Shown here: one piece after another, positions 9,087 through 17,021 of the stretch | How the letters are laid out: each line of letters opens with the position of its first letter | Position numbering within the stretch: the stretch's first letter is position 1 | Origin: JAFGXF01 sp963732595 | GTDB lineage: Bacteria > Chloroflexota > Anaerolineae > Anaerolineales > Anaerolineaceae | Assembly: GCA_963732595.1 (NCBI GenBank) | Contig: CAVSZZ010000001.1 | Location: forward strand, 372,001-436,000 | Direction: 5' to 3' | Length of the DNA: 64,000 nt | Made by a program: the position numbers and the translations under genes | Notes under the pieces: generated by a model | The model's database searches: none | Told to the model about the DNA's origin: nothing | What the model saw: only the letters and a program-made list of their open reading frames with translations

Positions 9087-9560
9087 ATGAAAAAGACCTT
9101 CTCACGAACACTGCTCCTGTTGATCCTGGTTCTGCTAACAAGCTGCTCGCCGTCAACCGAGGCAGGTCAGGCGCTGCAGGTAATGGAGCGTTATTTCAGC
9201 GCGCTGGCGGCCGGCGATTATGCCGCGGCTGACAGCTTGTATGGCGGCGACTACCAGCTCTTCCTGGATTGGAACCACGACCTCACGGCGGAAGATCACA
9301 CAGCATTATGGGAAAGGGCTTGCAAGTGGAATGGCTTGAACTGCCTGGCGGTCCGCACAGCCACCATGATCGCTCAGCAGGATGACATTTTCACCTTTAC
9401 GGTTGAATTTTCAAACCCGGACGGGAGTTTGTATATTTTAGGTCCCTGCTGCGGCGCAGACGAAACCACCATGCCGCCCCTCTCCAGGTTCGATATCAGG
9501 GTCCGTCGGGATGCCAATGGGCAGTTCAAGGTGCTGGACCTGCCGGTCTATTCTCCATAA
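9087..9560 (+). CDS. Small lipoprotein of unknown function
   Basis: The open frame extends upstream to 8949, but the ATG at 9087 is chosen because MKKTFSRTLLLLILVLLTSC is a clean lipoprotein signal with lipobox LTSC. The mature part of about 137 residues begins with a segment (RYFSALAAGDYAAADSLYGG) like those in NTF2-like or DUF4878-like lipoproteins. It contains a CC pair in GPCCGAD and ends in a beta-rich stretch. No catalytic motif is seen. It converges on the SDR gene, six bases away. Function unknown; a cell-surface accessory protein is the most that can be said. Confidence 0.75.
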   Translation: MKKTFSRTLLLLILVLLTSCSPSTEAGQALQVMERYFSALAAGDYAAADSLYGGDYQLFLDWNHDLTAEDHTALWERACKWNGLNCLAVRTATMIAQQDDIFTFTVEFSNPDGSLYILGPCCGADETTMPPLSRFDIRVRRDANGQFKVLDLPVYSP

Positions 9561-9566
9561 ACAAGG

Positions 9567-10583
9567 TCATCCATTCTTTGGAAAACCCTTCTCGTATGCG
9601 GCAATGATCGCATCCCATTTCTGAAGCTCAGCCTGATCGACCATCTGCCTGGCCGGGTCGGCATCGAACCAGGCGATGACGCGCTTCACGCCCTCCGCCC
9701 AGCTGACCTTGCAGCCGTAATCGGGCACATTGCGCTTGATCTTGCTATTGTCAAAAACAACGCTGTTGCTCTTATCACCGATCAAAGTTCCGGTGTAAGT
9801 GTCATCCCAGGCTGCCAGCCAGTCGGACGGGATGTGAATGATATTCGGTTTGACTCCCAGCTCCTCGTAAACCTGCATATAGAGTTGGTTCCAGGTCAGG
9901 ACCTCATCCGAGGTGATGTGGAAAGCCTCCCCGATGGCAGCTGACTGCCCGAACAAACCCAGCAGACCGACGGCGAAATCCGCGTTCCAGGTGCAGACCC
10001 ACAATGAGGTGCCATCGCCGGGGACGATGACCTGTTTGCCCTGGCGCATGCGGTCGATGGCCGTGTAGGGATGCTGCCAGCTGTTCATGCACAGGGTTAA
10101 GTTGGAGGGACCGTAGGTCAGGGACGGGCGCACGATCGTCACCGGGAATCCATCCTGGCGGAAGGCCTTCATCAACTTTTCCTCGCAGGCGATCTTGTCG
10201 CGCGAATACTGCCAGAAAGGGTTCTCGAGCGGCGTCTCTTCGGTGATCAGGTGATGGGCAGGAGGTTTTTGGTAGGCACTGGCCGAGCTGATGAAAATGA
10301 ACTGTCCGACTTTTCCGGAAAAAAGCGAGAGGTCGCGCTCAATGTCGGCCGGGGTGTAGGCGATCCAGTCCACCACGACGTCGAAGGTATGCTCCGCCAG
10401 CAATGCGGCCAGCTTGCCCGGATCGGCGTGAATGTCTGCGGTGAGAAGCTGCGCGCCATCAGGAATGGGATATTTGCTGGATTGCGAGCGGTTCAGGATG
10501 GTGAGGTCCATCCCGCGCTGAACGGTCAGCTCGGAGCAGGCCGAACTGATCAACCCCGTGCCACCGATGAAAAGTACTTTCAT
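9567..10583 (-). CDS. NAD(P)-dependent epimerase/dehydratase (extended SDR)
   Basis: Protein of 338 residues. The Rossmann motif GGTGLIS (7-13) follows the first beta strand, SSAS at about 99-102 carries the catalytic Ser, and YSRDK supplies Tyr126 and Lys130. The C-terminal half is typical of atypical extended SDRs acting on nucleotide-sugar or related substrates, and the substrate is not evident. The start has a strong GAGGAG five bases before ATG. It is the last gene of a minus-strand operon with the MazG-like gene (28-base gap) and the deaminase. That suggests nucleotide-linked metabolism, although the linkage is only positional. Confidence 0.85.
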   Translation of the reverse strand: MKVLFIGGTGLISSACSELTVQRGMDLTILNRSQSSKYPIPDGAQLLTADIHADPGKLAALLAEHTFDVVVDWIAYTPADIERDLSLFSGKVGQFIFISSASAYQKPPAHHLITEETPLENPFWQYSRDKIACEEKLMKAFRQDGFPVTIVRPSLTYGPSNLTLCMNSWQHPYTAIDRMRQGKQVIVPGDGTSLWVCTWNADFAVGLLGLFGQSAAIGEAFHITSDEVLTWNQLYMQVYEELGVKPNIIHIPSDWLAAWDDTYTGTLIGDKSNSVVFDNSKIKRNVPDYGCKVSWAEGVKRVIAWFDADPARQMVDQAELQKWDAIIAAYEKGFPKNG

Positions 10584-10611
10584 ATTAACTCCTCAAATAT
10601 TGGTTATATAT

Positions 10612-10929
10612 TTAGTCGGATGATATGAGTCCTTCTTTTACCGCCCGTTCATAACTCTTCTGAACTTGCTGTTCAAGTTGATTTTCAATTCCATAGTACC
10701 TGCTCATATCGAGGACCGCTGTCAGAATATCCTGTAATTCCTTGGCTAATGCCATGTCATCTGGCATACGTCCGCTTTCCCGCTTTCGGCCGACGGATTC
10801 TCTCAGGTGAACCTGGTCAGCAAGTTCCCCGGATTCTTCCATCAAACGTGCCAGGATTCGGAAAGGGTCGCGATTTCCCGGAAACCGTTTTTCAAGTGCC
10901 TCACAGATCTTGTAGATTTTCTGAATCAT
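10612..10929 (-). CDS. MazG-like nucleotide pyrophosphohydrolase
   Basis: The open frame begins upstream inside the deaminase gene. The ATG at 10929 (MIQKIYKICEALEKRF) is preferred because it lies four bases after the deaminase stop. The 105-residue protein is all-alpha with LARLMEESGELADQV, the EExxE-type metal-binding helix of MazG/dUTPase-like enzymes, and a second helix KELQDILTAVLD with the ExxD pair. Such enzymes hydrolyse (d)NTPs or modified nucleotides to monophosphates. It sits between a deaminase and an SDR in one operon, which agrees with nucleotide clean-up. Confidence 0.75.
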   Translation of the reverse strand: MIQKIYKICEALEKRFPGNRDPFRILARLMEESGELADQVHLRESVGRKRESGRMPDDMALAKELQDILTAVLDMSRYYGIENQLEQQVQKSYERAVKEGLISSD

Positions 10930-10933
10930 AGAA

Positions 10934-11416
10934 TCACCCTGATCTACCTTGTAAACAAAGGTCAGCTTCTTCTTCCGAAAACCGGCGGAAAAGCGCCACA
11001 CATTCCTCCTGCAGGACACCCCCCGCATAACGATGGACACGCTTCTGGATGTAAGGAACGGCATCGATCACCAACCGTCCCTGAACGTAGTTGTCCGGCA
11101 TGCCGAAAACGATCTCCCAGATATTCGCCATGATGATGGCCCCCAGGCACATGACACACGGCTCGCAGGTCGTGTAGAGCGTGCACTCGGGTCCATGCTC
11201 CTGCAGCAAGGCCGAACAGGAGTTGATGGCGTTGATCTCAGCATGCGCGATATTATTACGGCTCGAGGCAAACGTGTTGGAGCCCCGCCCGATTACCTGA
11301 CCATCATGGACAATCACAGCGCCGATCGGCCGGTCGCCACGTTTCAGTGCAGCTTCAGCTTCCTTGAGTGCTTCACGCATGAAAGCATCATCAGCGGGTG
11401 TAACAGTAGTGATCAC
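10934..11416 (-). CDS. Nucleoside/base deaminase (CDA superfamily)
   Basis: Protein of 160 residues. The zinc site is HAE (His58, Glu60) and PCVMC (Cys87, Cys90), the signature shared by tRNA adenosine deaminase TadA, guanine deaminase and related enzymes. The start is GTG at 11416 with AAGGA seven bases upstream; no ATG lies near. The C-terminal half (DAVPYIQKRVHRYAGGVLQEEC) resembles guanine or cytosine-type nucleoside deaminases rather than TadA, but the substrate is uncertain. It is the first gene of the deaminase-MazG-SDR operon. Confidence 0.8.
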   Translation of the reverse strand: MITTVTPADDAFMREALKEAEAALKRGDRPIGAVIVHDGQVIGRGSNTFASSRNNIAHAEINAINSCSALLQEHGPECTLYTTCEPCVMCLGAIIMANIWEIVFGMPDNYVQGRLVIDAVPYIQKRVHRYAGGVLQEECVALFRRFSEEEADLCLQGRSG

Positions 11417-11491
11417 CGGGTCATCCTTTGTGACGGGTTATACCTTAATATCCGATTTTTGGGATAGCTTGTTGATTAATTCAAAACTAAT

Positions 11492-11959
11492 TCATCCACG
11501 TGAAAAACTCTCCAGAACGGCCAGAACTTCGCGGTTATCCGGCTCCTGGATCATCGATTTGGCATAGTGCGTATAACGGATACAGCCGCTTCGATCGACT
11601 AGGAACACGCAGGGTGTGCCCAGCGAGAAGAACTGTTTGATCTGCAGGTACTGCCCGGCCACCTCGGCGCGCTTGTCCGTCAGGATCGGGTAAGGCATGG
11701 GATTGGCGCGCAGGTAGCGTTCGATCGTGCGCGGACCATTGGGGACCATCACCAGGATGGCCGTATTTAAAGCTTCGAATCGGGGATAGTCATGGCGCAA
11801 CTGCGCCATATGATGGGTGCAGTGTGGTCAGGCAAAGCCGATATTGAATGTCAACAGGACATTTCGGGTCCGGTAGAGGTCAGATAAACTATGCAGCTGC
11901 CCGGTATGATCGGGCAGCGTGAAATCCGGGGCTTTATCACTGATGGATAGACGCTTCAA
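11492..11959 (-). CDS. Peroxiredoxin-like selenoprotein (UxxC redox motif, in-frame TGA)
   Basis: A continuous thioredoxin-fold AhpC/TSA-like protein of 155 residues runs from TTG 11959 to TGA 11492, interrupted only by an in-frame TGA at 11828-11830. The start has GGAGG five bases upstream. The protein opens with LSISDKAPDFTLPDHTG and FNIGFA, then TGA, then PHCTHHMAQLRHDY. Peroxiredoxin-like proteins have FxxxxCPxC here, so the TGA (codon 44) replaces the first Cys of CxxC, giving U-P-H-C with Cys47 kept. The rest, through PYPILTDKRAEVAGQYLQI and GTPCVFLVDRSGCIRY, is well conserved with no other defect. A perfect hairpin begins 18 bases after the TGA. This fits selenocysteine insertion. A TGC/TGT-to-TGA sequencing error or a recent nonsense mutation is the alternative. 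Predicted role: thiol/selenol peroxide or disulfide reduction in the cytoplasm. Confidence 0.75.
11792..11809 (-). promoter_or_regulatory. Candidate bacterial SECIS hairpin
   Basis: On the minus strand ATGGCGCAGTTGCGCCAT is a perfect inverted repeat, with up to eight base pairs around GT, or six pairs with a CAGTTG loop. It starts 18 bases after the in-frame TGA, so the apical loop is about 24-27 bases downstream. Bacterial SECIS elements lie inside the coding region directly after UGA, with a short stem and a small loop bearing G and U at about this distance. A T-G wobble can extend the base. Confidence 0.6.
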
Positions 11960-12075
11960 CCAAACCTCCGATTTATGAAATTTATAGTCATTCTTTCTTC
12001 ATTACAATGTACGTTCAATGACCAGTCTAACCGATTAGCGTTAAGAGTCTCATTAACCCTTCGGCGGTGGAATGG

Positions 12076-12786
12076 TCACCTGCTTCGCCGGCCGGCTACG
12101 ATCTCCAGGGCACGCAGCCAGGCATCCGCTTCCTCTCCCAGGCCTTCGTCCACGAAGCGGTAATCGCTCTTACGGATGATCTCTTCCAGGTCCTGGTGGA
12201 TGACGGTGTACTTTTGCAGGTGGATCCCGACCAGCGTTTCGCAAAATTGCGCATCATGCGAAGCTTTCATGACCCCGCGCAGGTGTGGCATGCACAACCC
12301 ATCCGATGCCCGGATGGCGGTCAGCATCGGCTGTCTGGCGGCCTTCCCGGCAACGGATTCTGCGATGATCTTTTGGATGTCTGCCTGCTGATGGCAGGCC
12401 GGGCAGTGTCCCCTGGGAGTAATGCTGCGGATGATGCGATCCATCCACGTCACCCGCCTGATCGGCACCACCCCCGGGCCTTTCTCCCAATCCGTGGTGG
12501 TTATACCAGACTCCTTCTTCAACTGGCGCATAACATTGATGAGCACATCCTTGTAGATGATCGCCAGGCCCAGCCGGTAAGGCCTCTTTTGGGTGGCTGC
12601 CAGCCAGCCGTGCTCCGCGCAGAAGCCCAGGTTGCCCCGCAGCGTCTTCCGTAAATCGATGTCATTGACGCTCTCATAGAACAGATTATCAAGGTAGCGC
12701 TTGACGTAGGCCTGCTCCTGGCGGCAAGCCGGGCAGCCGGATTCCCCGCAGGCTTCGATGAAATCATGGGCAGTCGAACTCAGCAT
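12076..12786 (-). CDS. DUF6062-like cysteine-motif protein
   Basis: Protein of 236 residues with two matching halves. Each has CPAC followed some distance later by C-x-x-H: GCPACRQEQ with GFCAEHGW, and GHCPACHQQ with GLCMPHLRG. The arrangement suggests two metal- or Fe-S-binding sites in an otherwise helical cytoplasmic protein. I associate it with DUF6062, a family of unknown function, from memory of the motif layout. It has its own -10-like TATAAT (12808-12813, minus strand) upstream. It lies in front of the Sec-peroxiredoxin with a 116-base gap that holds a separate promoter-like region (TATAAA near 11983-11988), so co-transcription is uncertain. Confidence 0.65.
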   Translation of the reverse strand: MLSSTAHDFIEACGESGCPACRQEQAYVKRYLDNLFYESVNDIDLRKTLRGNLGFCAEHGWLAATQKRPYRLGLAIIYKDVLINVMRQLKKESGITTTDWEKGPGVVPIRRVTWMDRIIRSITPRGHCPACHQQADIQKIIAESVAGKAARQPMLTAIRASDGLCMPHLRGVMKASHDAQFCETLVGIHLQKYTVIHQDLEEIIRKSDYRFVDEGLGEEADAWLRALEIVAGRRSR

Positions 12787-12915
12787 CCTTTATTCCCTCT
12801 ACCGGTAATTATACTGAAAATGAACCCTTCCGGGTAAAACCCACCCGATCCGGATCCTGGATGCGCGAATGCTTATGACCGCGCCTTGTGGAGATATTGT
12901 TGCTTATTGATTGTC

Positions 12916-13599
12916 TTATAGTTTTAAACGGTAACCCACGCCAGGTTCCGTATGGATGTAAGTCGGTCGTGAAGGATCAGGTTCCAGCTTGTGACGCAGA
13001 TTACTGATGTTTACCCGCAGGATATGCAAATCGTCGTAACCTTCCCCCCATACCTGGCGCAGGATTTGACGGTTGGTGATCACCTTGCCTGCGTTCATAA
13101 CCAAAGCCCGCAGGATATCATATTCGGTTGGCGTGAGTTGTACTTCCTTGTCTTCCAACATGACAAGACGGTTCGCAAGGTCAACTACCAGGTTACTGAC
13201 TTTAAAAACCGGTTCAGCTGAATTTACCGTCTGGCGTCTTAATACCGTGCGTATTCTGGCGAGCAGTTCACCCACACCAAATGGTTTGGTCAGATAATCA
13301 TCCGCGCCTGCATCCAGAGCAGCGATTTTATCCACCTCCTGATCACGGACCGAGAGAATAATGACGGGCACCTGGGACCATTCGCGCAAGCGGCGTGTGA
13401 CTTCCACGCCATCCATGTCAGGCAGCCCCAGGTCAAGGATTACGAGGTCAGGACGCTCTCGAATGAGAGCTTGTAATGCATCCTGGCCATTACCCACTTC
13501 ACTGACAACAAAGCCTTGACCATTTAATGCCACCCGCAAGAATCTCTGAATGGAGATTTCATCATCAACTACCAGAACCCGCAAACCATCCTTAGTCAC
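12916..13599 (-). CDS. kdpE: KdpE response regulator
   Basis: Protein of 227 residues: receiver domain with acidic pair DD (12-13), phospho-acceptor Asp56 in LVILDLGLPDMDG and conserved Lys in LTKPFG, then an OmpR-type winged helix ending YIHTEPGVGYRLKL. It accepts phosphate from KdpD and activates the kdp promoter when K+ is limiting or turgor falls. Its start overlaps the kdpD stop by four bases, so translation is coupled. It is the last gene of the kdp cluster. Confidence 0.95.
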   Translation of the reverse strand: MTKDGLRVLVVDDEISIQRFLRVALNGQGFVVSEVGNGQDALQALIRERPDLVILDLGLPDMDGVEVTRRLREWSQVPVIILSVRDQEVDKIAALDAGADDYLTKPFGVGELLARIRTVLRRQTVNSAEPVFKVSNLVVDLANRLVMLEDKEVQLTPTEYDILRALVMNAGKVITNRQILRQVWGEGYDDLHILRVNISNLRHKLEPDPSRPTYIHTEPGVGYRLKL

Positions 13600-16256
13600 A
13601 CCTTTTTATCCTTGTGCAGGGTCACCCTGATAATTGTACCGCCCTCGGGACGATTCAGCGCCCGGATTGTACCCCCATGCGCTTCGACAATTCCCTTACA
13701 GATCGCCAGCCCCAGACCGGTTCCATTGACACTTTCAGGTCGTTGGACCCGGTAAAATTTATCGAATACTTTCTCCAAATCCCCAGGGGGAATACCGATC
13801 CCGTGGTCACAGATATCGATATCGACTGTGGCGGGTGTCTGGATTATTTTGACTTCAATGGGAGTACCGGCCGGTGAATATTTGATCGCATTATCCAAAA
13901 GATTGATCAAGGCATGATCGAAAAGAGCGGAATCCATCGAAACAAGTTCCAGATCCTGGGGAACTTCCACCCTGACAGGCCTTTTTCCCAGACGTGCTTC
14001 CATATGCTCAAGGGTGGTGCCAATGACATCCTGAATATCACAAGGTTCCAAGCGCAGATGGATTGCGCCAGCTTCGAGTCGTGTCATATTCAGTAGATTA
14101 CCAACCAATCGATTCAATCGCTCGGCTTCTTCAGAGGCGGTATCGAGCAGACTGGTGCGATCTTTCCGACTGATGTTCAGCGATTTCTCGCGTAAACTGC
14201 TTAAAGCTCCGGTGATGCTGACCAGAGGTGTTCGCAGATCGTGAGAGATGGAATTGAGCAAGGCAGTCTGCAATTTTTCCGTTACCTGCAACAGCTCTGC
14301 TTTTCGAGCTTGTTCCGCCAGTTTGGCCCGCTCAATTGCCAGGGCAGCCTGGTTGGCAAACGCATTGAATATCTGGCGCTGCTCCGGGGTGAATGGTGTA
14401 AGTTGGATCTTGGGATGTATCCCGAGAACCCCGATCCGTCCGCTATCTGTTTTAAGGGGCTGGCAGTGTAACGATGCTGCCGGCAGGGTATCGGTTCCCA
14501 AACCGGCTGTCTGACCGTGTTCGAAAGCCCAGGTAGCCACCGCAATTTCATTCGAATCGGGATGATAATCCTGAGTACTGGTGTATGCGCGCAGCAGACC
14601 ATTTTCCGGTAAAAAAACGGCGACAGAACAATCAAAGGCCTGTCCGATATGGGTGGTGATGATCTCAGCTACCTGGTGGAGATCTGTGGCTGAGGTTAAA
14701 TCATGACCAAGGCTGTAAAGCGTGGATGTCAGCACTTCACGCTGGATAGCAGCATCGGCTTGTTCACGTGTGCGTGCGGTCAACGTACTGACCACCAGGC
14801 TGACGACGAAGAAACCGATAAAGGTTACTAAATATTGTGCATCACTTACTGCAAGTGTATAGTATGGGGGAATCAGAAAAAAATCAAAGGCAAGTACGCC
14901 CAATATTGATGTTAATAATGCCGGCCCACGACCCAGTAAGATGGCAGCGATCACCGTACAAGCCAGATACAACATGACCAGATTGGTTGGCTCCAGGGCC
15001 CCTTGGACCAGCATCCCAAGCAGGGTGGCAATGGCCACCAATCCCACACTCAAGAAATACCTGCCGATTGGACGATGTGGCCGCCATTCTGAAGGAAGGA
15101 ACGATTGCTTTACATCCGTCGAGGAATTGATGACATAAACATCAATATCCCCACTGGAATAAATCAATTTATCAACGATGGATCCGGAAAAGAATTCCCT
15201 TAAACGCGAATGGATGGGCTTGCCAACGATGATCTTGGTAACATTATGTTTTCTGGCATAAGCCAGGACCGATTCAGGAATAGAACGACCGGTTAATCTG
15301 CGGGTGCGCGCTCCCAGATCCTCAGCCAGTTGCATGGCTGTATCGATCCGTTCACGATTGATCGGATTGAGTTCAGGTCTGGAGGCACTTTCCACATAGA
15401 CAGCAAACCATTCAGCACCGATTTCATCTGCCAGCCGGCGGGTGGTGCGGATCAATTTCTCGGCCAACGGGTTGGGACTGATGCATACCAGGAGACGATC
15501 CGTCGCAGGCCATGGACCCGTAATAGCGCGCGTATGCATATAGGCGCGCATCTGGTCATCCACACGCTCAGCTGCCCGCCGAAGGGACATCTCGCGTAAA
15601 GCAGAGAGGTTACCCTTGCGGAAGAATTTCTGAATGGCTCGTGCTGCCTGGTCGGGTACGTACACTTTGCCTTCCTTAAGGCGCGCGAGCAATTCATCGG
15701 GTGGTAGATCAATCACTTCGATTTCAGAGGCTTCATCAATCACGCGATCCGGGACGGTCTCGCTCACCACCACTCCGGTCACCTGAGCCACAACATCGTT
15801 GAGACTCTCAAGATGCTGGATATTAAGCGTCGTGTAGACGTCGATCCCGGCAGCCAGTATCTCCTCCACATCCAGGTAACGTTTGGGATGCCGGGATCCG
15901 GGTGCATTGGTATGAGGAAGTTCATCCACCAGCACCAAAGCCGGGCGGCGGTTGAGAACCGAGTCCACATCAAATTCAGTCAACTTGACGCCATGATATT
16001 CCCACTGGTGCCGTGCCAGGATCTCAAGCCCTTGTAAAAAGGCTTCAGTTTCCACCCTGCCATGAGTTTCCACAAACCCAACGACCACATCCACACCCTG
16101 TTTTTGTCGCTGGTGGGCAGCCTCGAGCATTGCATAGGTCTTACCAACCCCAGCAGCGTAACCCATGAAAATCTTGAGTTGGCCCCGGGTGGTTTCATCC
16201 ACCCGGATACGCTGCAATAACTCATCAGGATCGGGGCGCTTTTGCATACCTGTCAT
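13596..16256 (-). CDS. kdpD: KdpD sensor histidine kinase
   Basis: Protein of 886 residues, the usual KdpD length. Order: KdpD N-terminal domain with Walker A-like GYAAGVGKT (32-40), UspA-like domain (about 252-380), four short membrane helices of the DUF4118 region (about 398-492), GAF domain (about 510-645), then the kinase core with His672 in SISHDLRTPL and an ATP-binding domain with NLLDNAIKYS and GTGLGLAICKGI. It senses K+ limitation and phosphorylates KdpE. Start and stop overlap kdpC and kdpE by four bases each. Confidence 0.95.
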   Translation of the reverse strand: MTGMQKRPDPDELLQRIRVDETTRGQLKIFMGYAAGVGKTYAMLEAAHQRQKQGVDVVVGFVETHGRVETEAFLQGLEILARHQWEYHGVKLTEFDVDSVLNRRPALVLVDELPHTNAPGSRHPKRYLDVEEILAAGIDVYTTLNIQHLESLNDVVAQVTGVVVSETVPDRVIDEASEIEVIDLPPDELLARLKEGKVYVPDQAARAIQKFFRKGNLSALREMSLRRAAERVDDQMRAYMHTRAITGPWPATDRLLVCISPNPLAEKLIRTTRRLADEIGAEWFAVYVESASRPELNPINRERIDTAMQLAEDLGARTRRLTGRSIPESVLAYARKHNVTKIIVGKPIHSRLREFFSGSIVDKLIYSSGDIDVYVINSSTDVKQSFLPSEWRPHRPIGRYFLSVGLVAIATLLGMLVQGALEPTNLVMLYLACTVIAAILLGRGPALLTSILGVLAFDFFLIPPYYTLAVSDAQYLVTFIGFFVVSLVVSTLTARTREQADAAIQREVLTSTLYSLGHDLTSATDLHQVAEIITTHIGQAFDCSVAVFLPENGLLRAYTSTQDYHPDSNEIAVATWAFEHGQTAGLGTDTLPAASLHCQPLKTDSGRIGVLGIHPKIQLTPFTPEQRQIFNAFANQAALAIERAKLAEQARKAELLQVTEKLQTALLNSISHDLRTPLVSITGALSSLREKSLNISRKDRTSLLDTASEEAERLNRLVGNLLNMTRLEAGAIHLRLEPCDIQDVIGTTLEHMEARLGKRPVRVEVPQDLELVSMDSALFDHALINLLDNAIKYSPAGTPIEVKIIQTPATVDIDICDHGIGIPPGDLEKVFDKFYRVQRPESVNGTGLGLAICKGIVEAHGGTIRALNRPEGGTIIRVTLHKDKKV

Positions 16257-16843
16257 TGTAAACCATCCAGGGCAATGTTTAATAGTAATACATTGACCCG
16301 CGGTTCTCCCAGAAAGCCAAATTGGCGCGGTTCCATATGACGATTGACCAGTTCGATCACTTCCAGCTCACTCAACCCACGGACACGCGCCACACGTGGT
16401 ACTTGATAATAGGCTGCCTGCAGGCTGATATGCGGGTCCAGGCCGGATGCAGAAGAAGTAAGCAGGTCCACCGGAATTGAGAGAGGATTGTCCGGATCCG
16501 AAGCCTGTATTACAGCGACTCGGTGTTGCAGCAGCTCGATAAGGGATGGGGAAAGCGGCCCCAGGTTGGAACCGGAAGAACCGGTCAAGTTAAGCGGATC
16601 ATAAGCATTATATGGTGAGCCGGATGTCGCGGATGGTCGTCCCCAAAAGTATTGTGACCCCGTAAAATTCTGCCCAATCAGTCTGGAACCGCGCATCACA
16701 GTATTCACCTCGATCAAACTGCCATTTGCTTGATATGGAAAAACCACCTGGGCAATGACTGTTACCAATAAAGGATAAAGGACCCCCGTCAGAAAAGTGA
16801 GTAAACCAAAAATACTTAAAGCGGGGCGGAGTTGACGGATCAT
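16253..16843 (-). CDS. kdpC: KdpC subunit of K+-transporting ATPase
   Basis: Protein of 196 residues with one N-terminal membrane helix (about 8-30, LSIFGLLTFLTGVLYPLLVTVIA) and the conserved extracytoplasmic part: GSxLIGQNF, YFWGRPSAT, YNAYDPLNLTGSSGSNLGP, DLLTSSASGLDPHIS, QFGFLGEPRVNVLLLN. It stabilises the KdpFABC complex. The ATG overlaps the stop of the small upstream gene as ATGA, so its translation is probably coupled to that gene. Confidence 0.95.
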   Translation of the reverse strand: MIRQLRPALSIFGLLTFLTGVLYPLLVTVIAQVVFPYQANGSLIEVNTVMRGSRLIGQNFTGSQYFWGRPSATSGSPYNAYDPLNLTGSSGSNLGPLSPSLIELLQHRVAVIQASDPDNPLSIPVDLLTSSASGLDPHISLQAAYYQVPRVARVRGLSELEVIELVNRHMEPRQFGFLGEPRVNVLLLNIALDGLQ

Positions 16844-17010
16844 GACCTAAAAAATCCAGAATTGATCAATAGAAACCAGACGATCGAAAATAAAAAAAGC
16901 CACGGGCACCAATCAACCGGAATGTTGAAGGTGCGGGGTGTGACATCACAAATAAACAGAAATATGGTCGATGCATAGCCAATCGATCTCCAGATCTGGC
17001 GCTTCTTCAT
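16840..17010 (-). CDS. Small two-helix membrane protein between kdpB and kdpC
   Basis: A 56-residue ORF fills the kdpB-kdpC gap almost completely. It starts at ATG 17010 behind a perfect AGGAGG seven bases upstream that overlaps the kdpB stop codon, and its own TGA overlaps the kdpC ATG as ATGA. The sequence begins MKKRQIWRSIGYAS and has a first hydrophobic segment at about 10-21 and a second at about 36-51, joined by a short loop containing PRTFNIPVDWCP. A basic N-terminus suggests an N-in topology. No Kdp subunit is known to me at this position in the standard kdpFABC order. The position and coupling suggest a complex subunit or an assembly factor for the K+ pump. Confidence 0.7.
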   Translation of the reverse strand: MKKRQIWRSIGYASTIFLFICDVTPRTFNIPVDWCPWLFLFSIVWFLLINSGFFRS

Positions 17011-17021
17011 TAACTGACCTC

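Noticed and set aside
11792..11830. The peroxiredoxin-like gene read as a 105-residue protein from ATG 11809, or as a pseudogene
   Set aside because: The upstream part is intact in the same frame and homologous to the family, with a ribosome site; only one codon is unusual and it stands at the redox Cys position with a suitable hairpin.
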